A stretch of DNA of 13,372 bases from G020350405 sp964513655 (GTDB lineage: Bacteria; Planctomycetota; Phycisphaerae; Sedimentisphaerales; Anaerobacaceae). This document shows, piece after piece, positions 13,305 through 13,372 of the stretch. Both the position numbers and the translations under genes were made by a program. How positions within the stretch are numbered: the stretch's first letter is position 1; the number at the start of each line of letters is the position of its first letter. Where the stretch lies: assembly GCA_964513655.1 (NCBI GenBank), contig CAZENQ010000089.1, forward strand, positions 1 to 13,372, given 5' to 3'. A model generated the notes under the pieces. The model was not told the DNA's origin and made no database searches. It worked only from the letters and a program-made list of their open reading frames with translations.

Positions 13305-13372
13305 GTTTTGAGCGGCCCTCTTGGGCATCTGCTGCGTCCCGCGCCACGCGTCCGGTCCTCGAAGTACTTCAG
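13305..13372 (+). repeat. Dispersed intergenic repeat, copy C (cut by window end)
   Basis: GTTTTGAGCGG starts a segment that follows the tail of copy A (334-400) to the window edge, including CTCTTGGGCATCTGC and GCGTCCGGTCCTCGAAGTACT. The first half of the repeat is missing here; an A-run (13295-13301) precedes it directly. It probably continues past the window. Confidence 0.7.

Overview
The window looks like a chromosomal segment of a planctomycete, most probably of the Phycisphaerae/Sedimentisphaerales type. This is inferred from gene style, not from a marker gene: a secreted protein with Ca-binding repeats and two C-terminal dockerin-like repeats (GDLNDDCEVNLADL...), many single-gene units in alternating orientation, ClpC, and long intergenic stretches filled with dispersed repeats. 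No rRNA, tRNA or CRISPR array is visible.

Left part (1-2573). The edge carries the first 15 codons of a leftward gene that resembles an IS5-type transposase. A long non-coding repeat block follows (about 97-430), then four rightward genes: three small predicted membrane proteins (669-1097, 1148-1408, 1401-1673) and a TIR-like/nucleoside-deoxyribosyltransferase-like protein with a lysine-rich N-terminus (1743-2573). The third small gene overlaps the second. To the eye this block is more AT-rich than the rest and looks like accessory DNA.

Middle (2574-5826). About 630 bases without a convincing gene contain a run of short perfect hairpins leading up to a small coiled-coil protein (3204-3464). 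A leftward Cys-rich conserved protein (3506-4033) lies just downstream of a leftward exported protein (4045-5328) built from two copies of one domain plus two dockerin-like repeats. A 48-residue ORF (5395-5541), below usual length cut-offs, sits upstream of the latter, and the promoter of the exported protein overlaps its 3' end.

Housekeeping part (5827-12625). clpC is read from a near-consensus sigma-70 promoter. Facing it is a probable leftward unit of three genes: a coiled-coil/zinc-ribbon protein (10041-10775), an RNase HI-PurN fusion (8892-9959) and a small membrane-anchored protein (8406-8855). Divergent from the zinc-ribbon gene is an M20 (ArgE/DapE-type) metallohydrolase with no visible Shine-Dalgarno, followed by a GNAT acetyltransferase (12098-12625).

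Right end (12626-13372) is non-coding and repeat-rich: a GC hairpin, a duplicated 15-mer, a degenerate heptanucleotide tandem array, and two further copies (the last cut by the window end) of the repeat seen at the left end. The most unusual item is the in-frame fusion of RNase HI and glycinamide ribonucleotide formyltransferase with apparently intact catalytic residues in both halves. It lies next to the zinc-ribbon gene family that also neighbours a different RNase HI fusion in mycobacteria.
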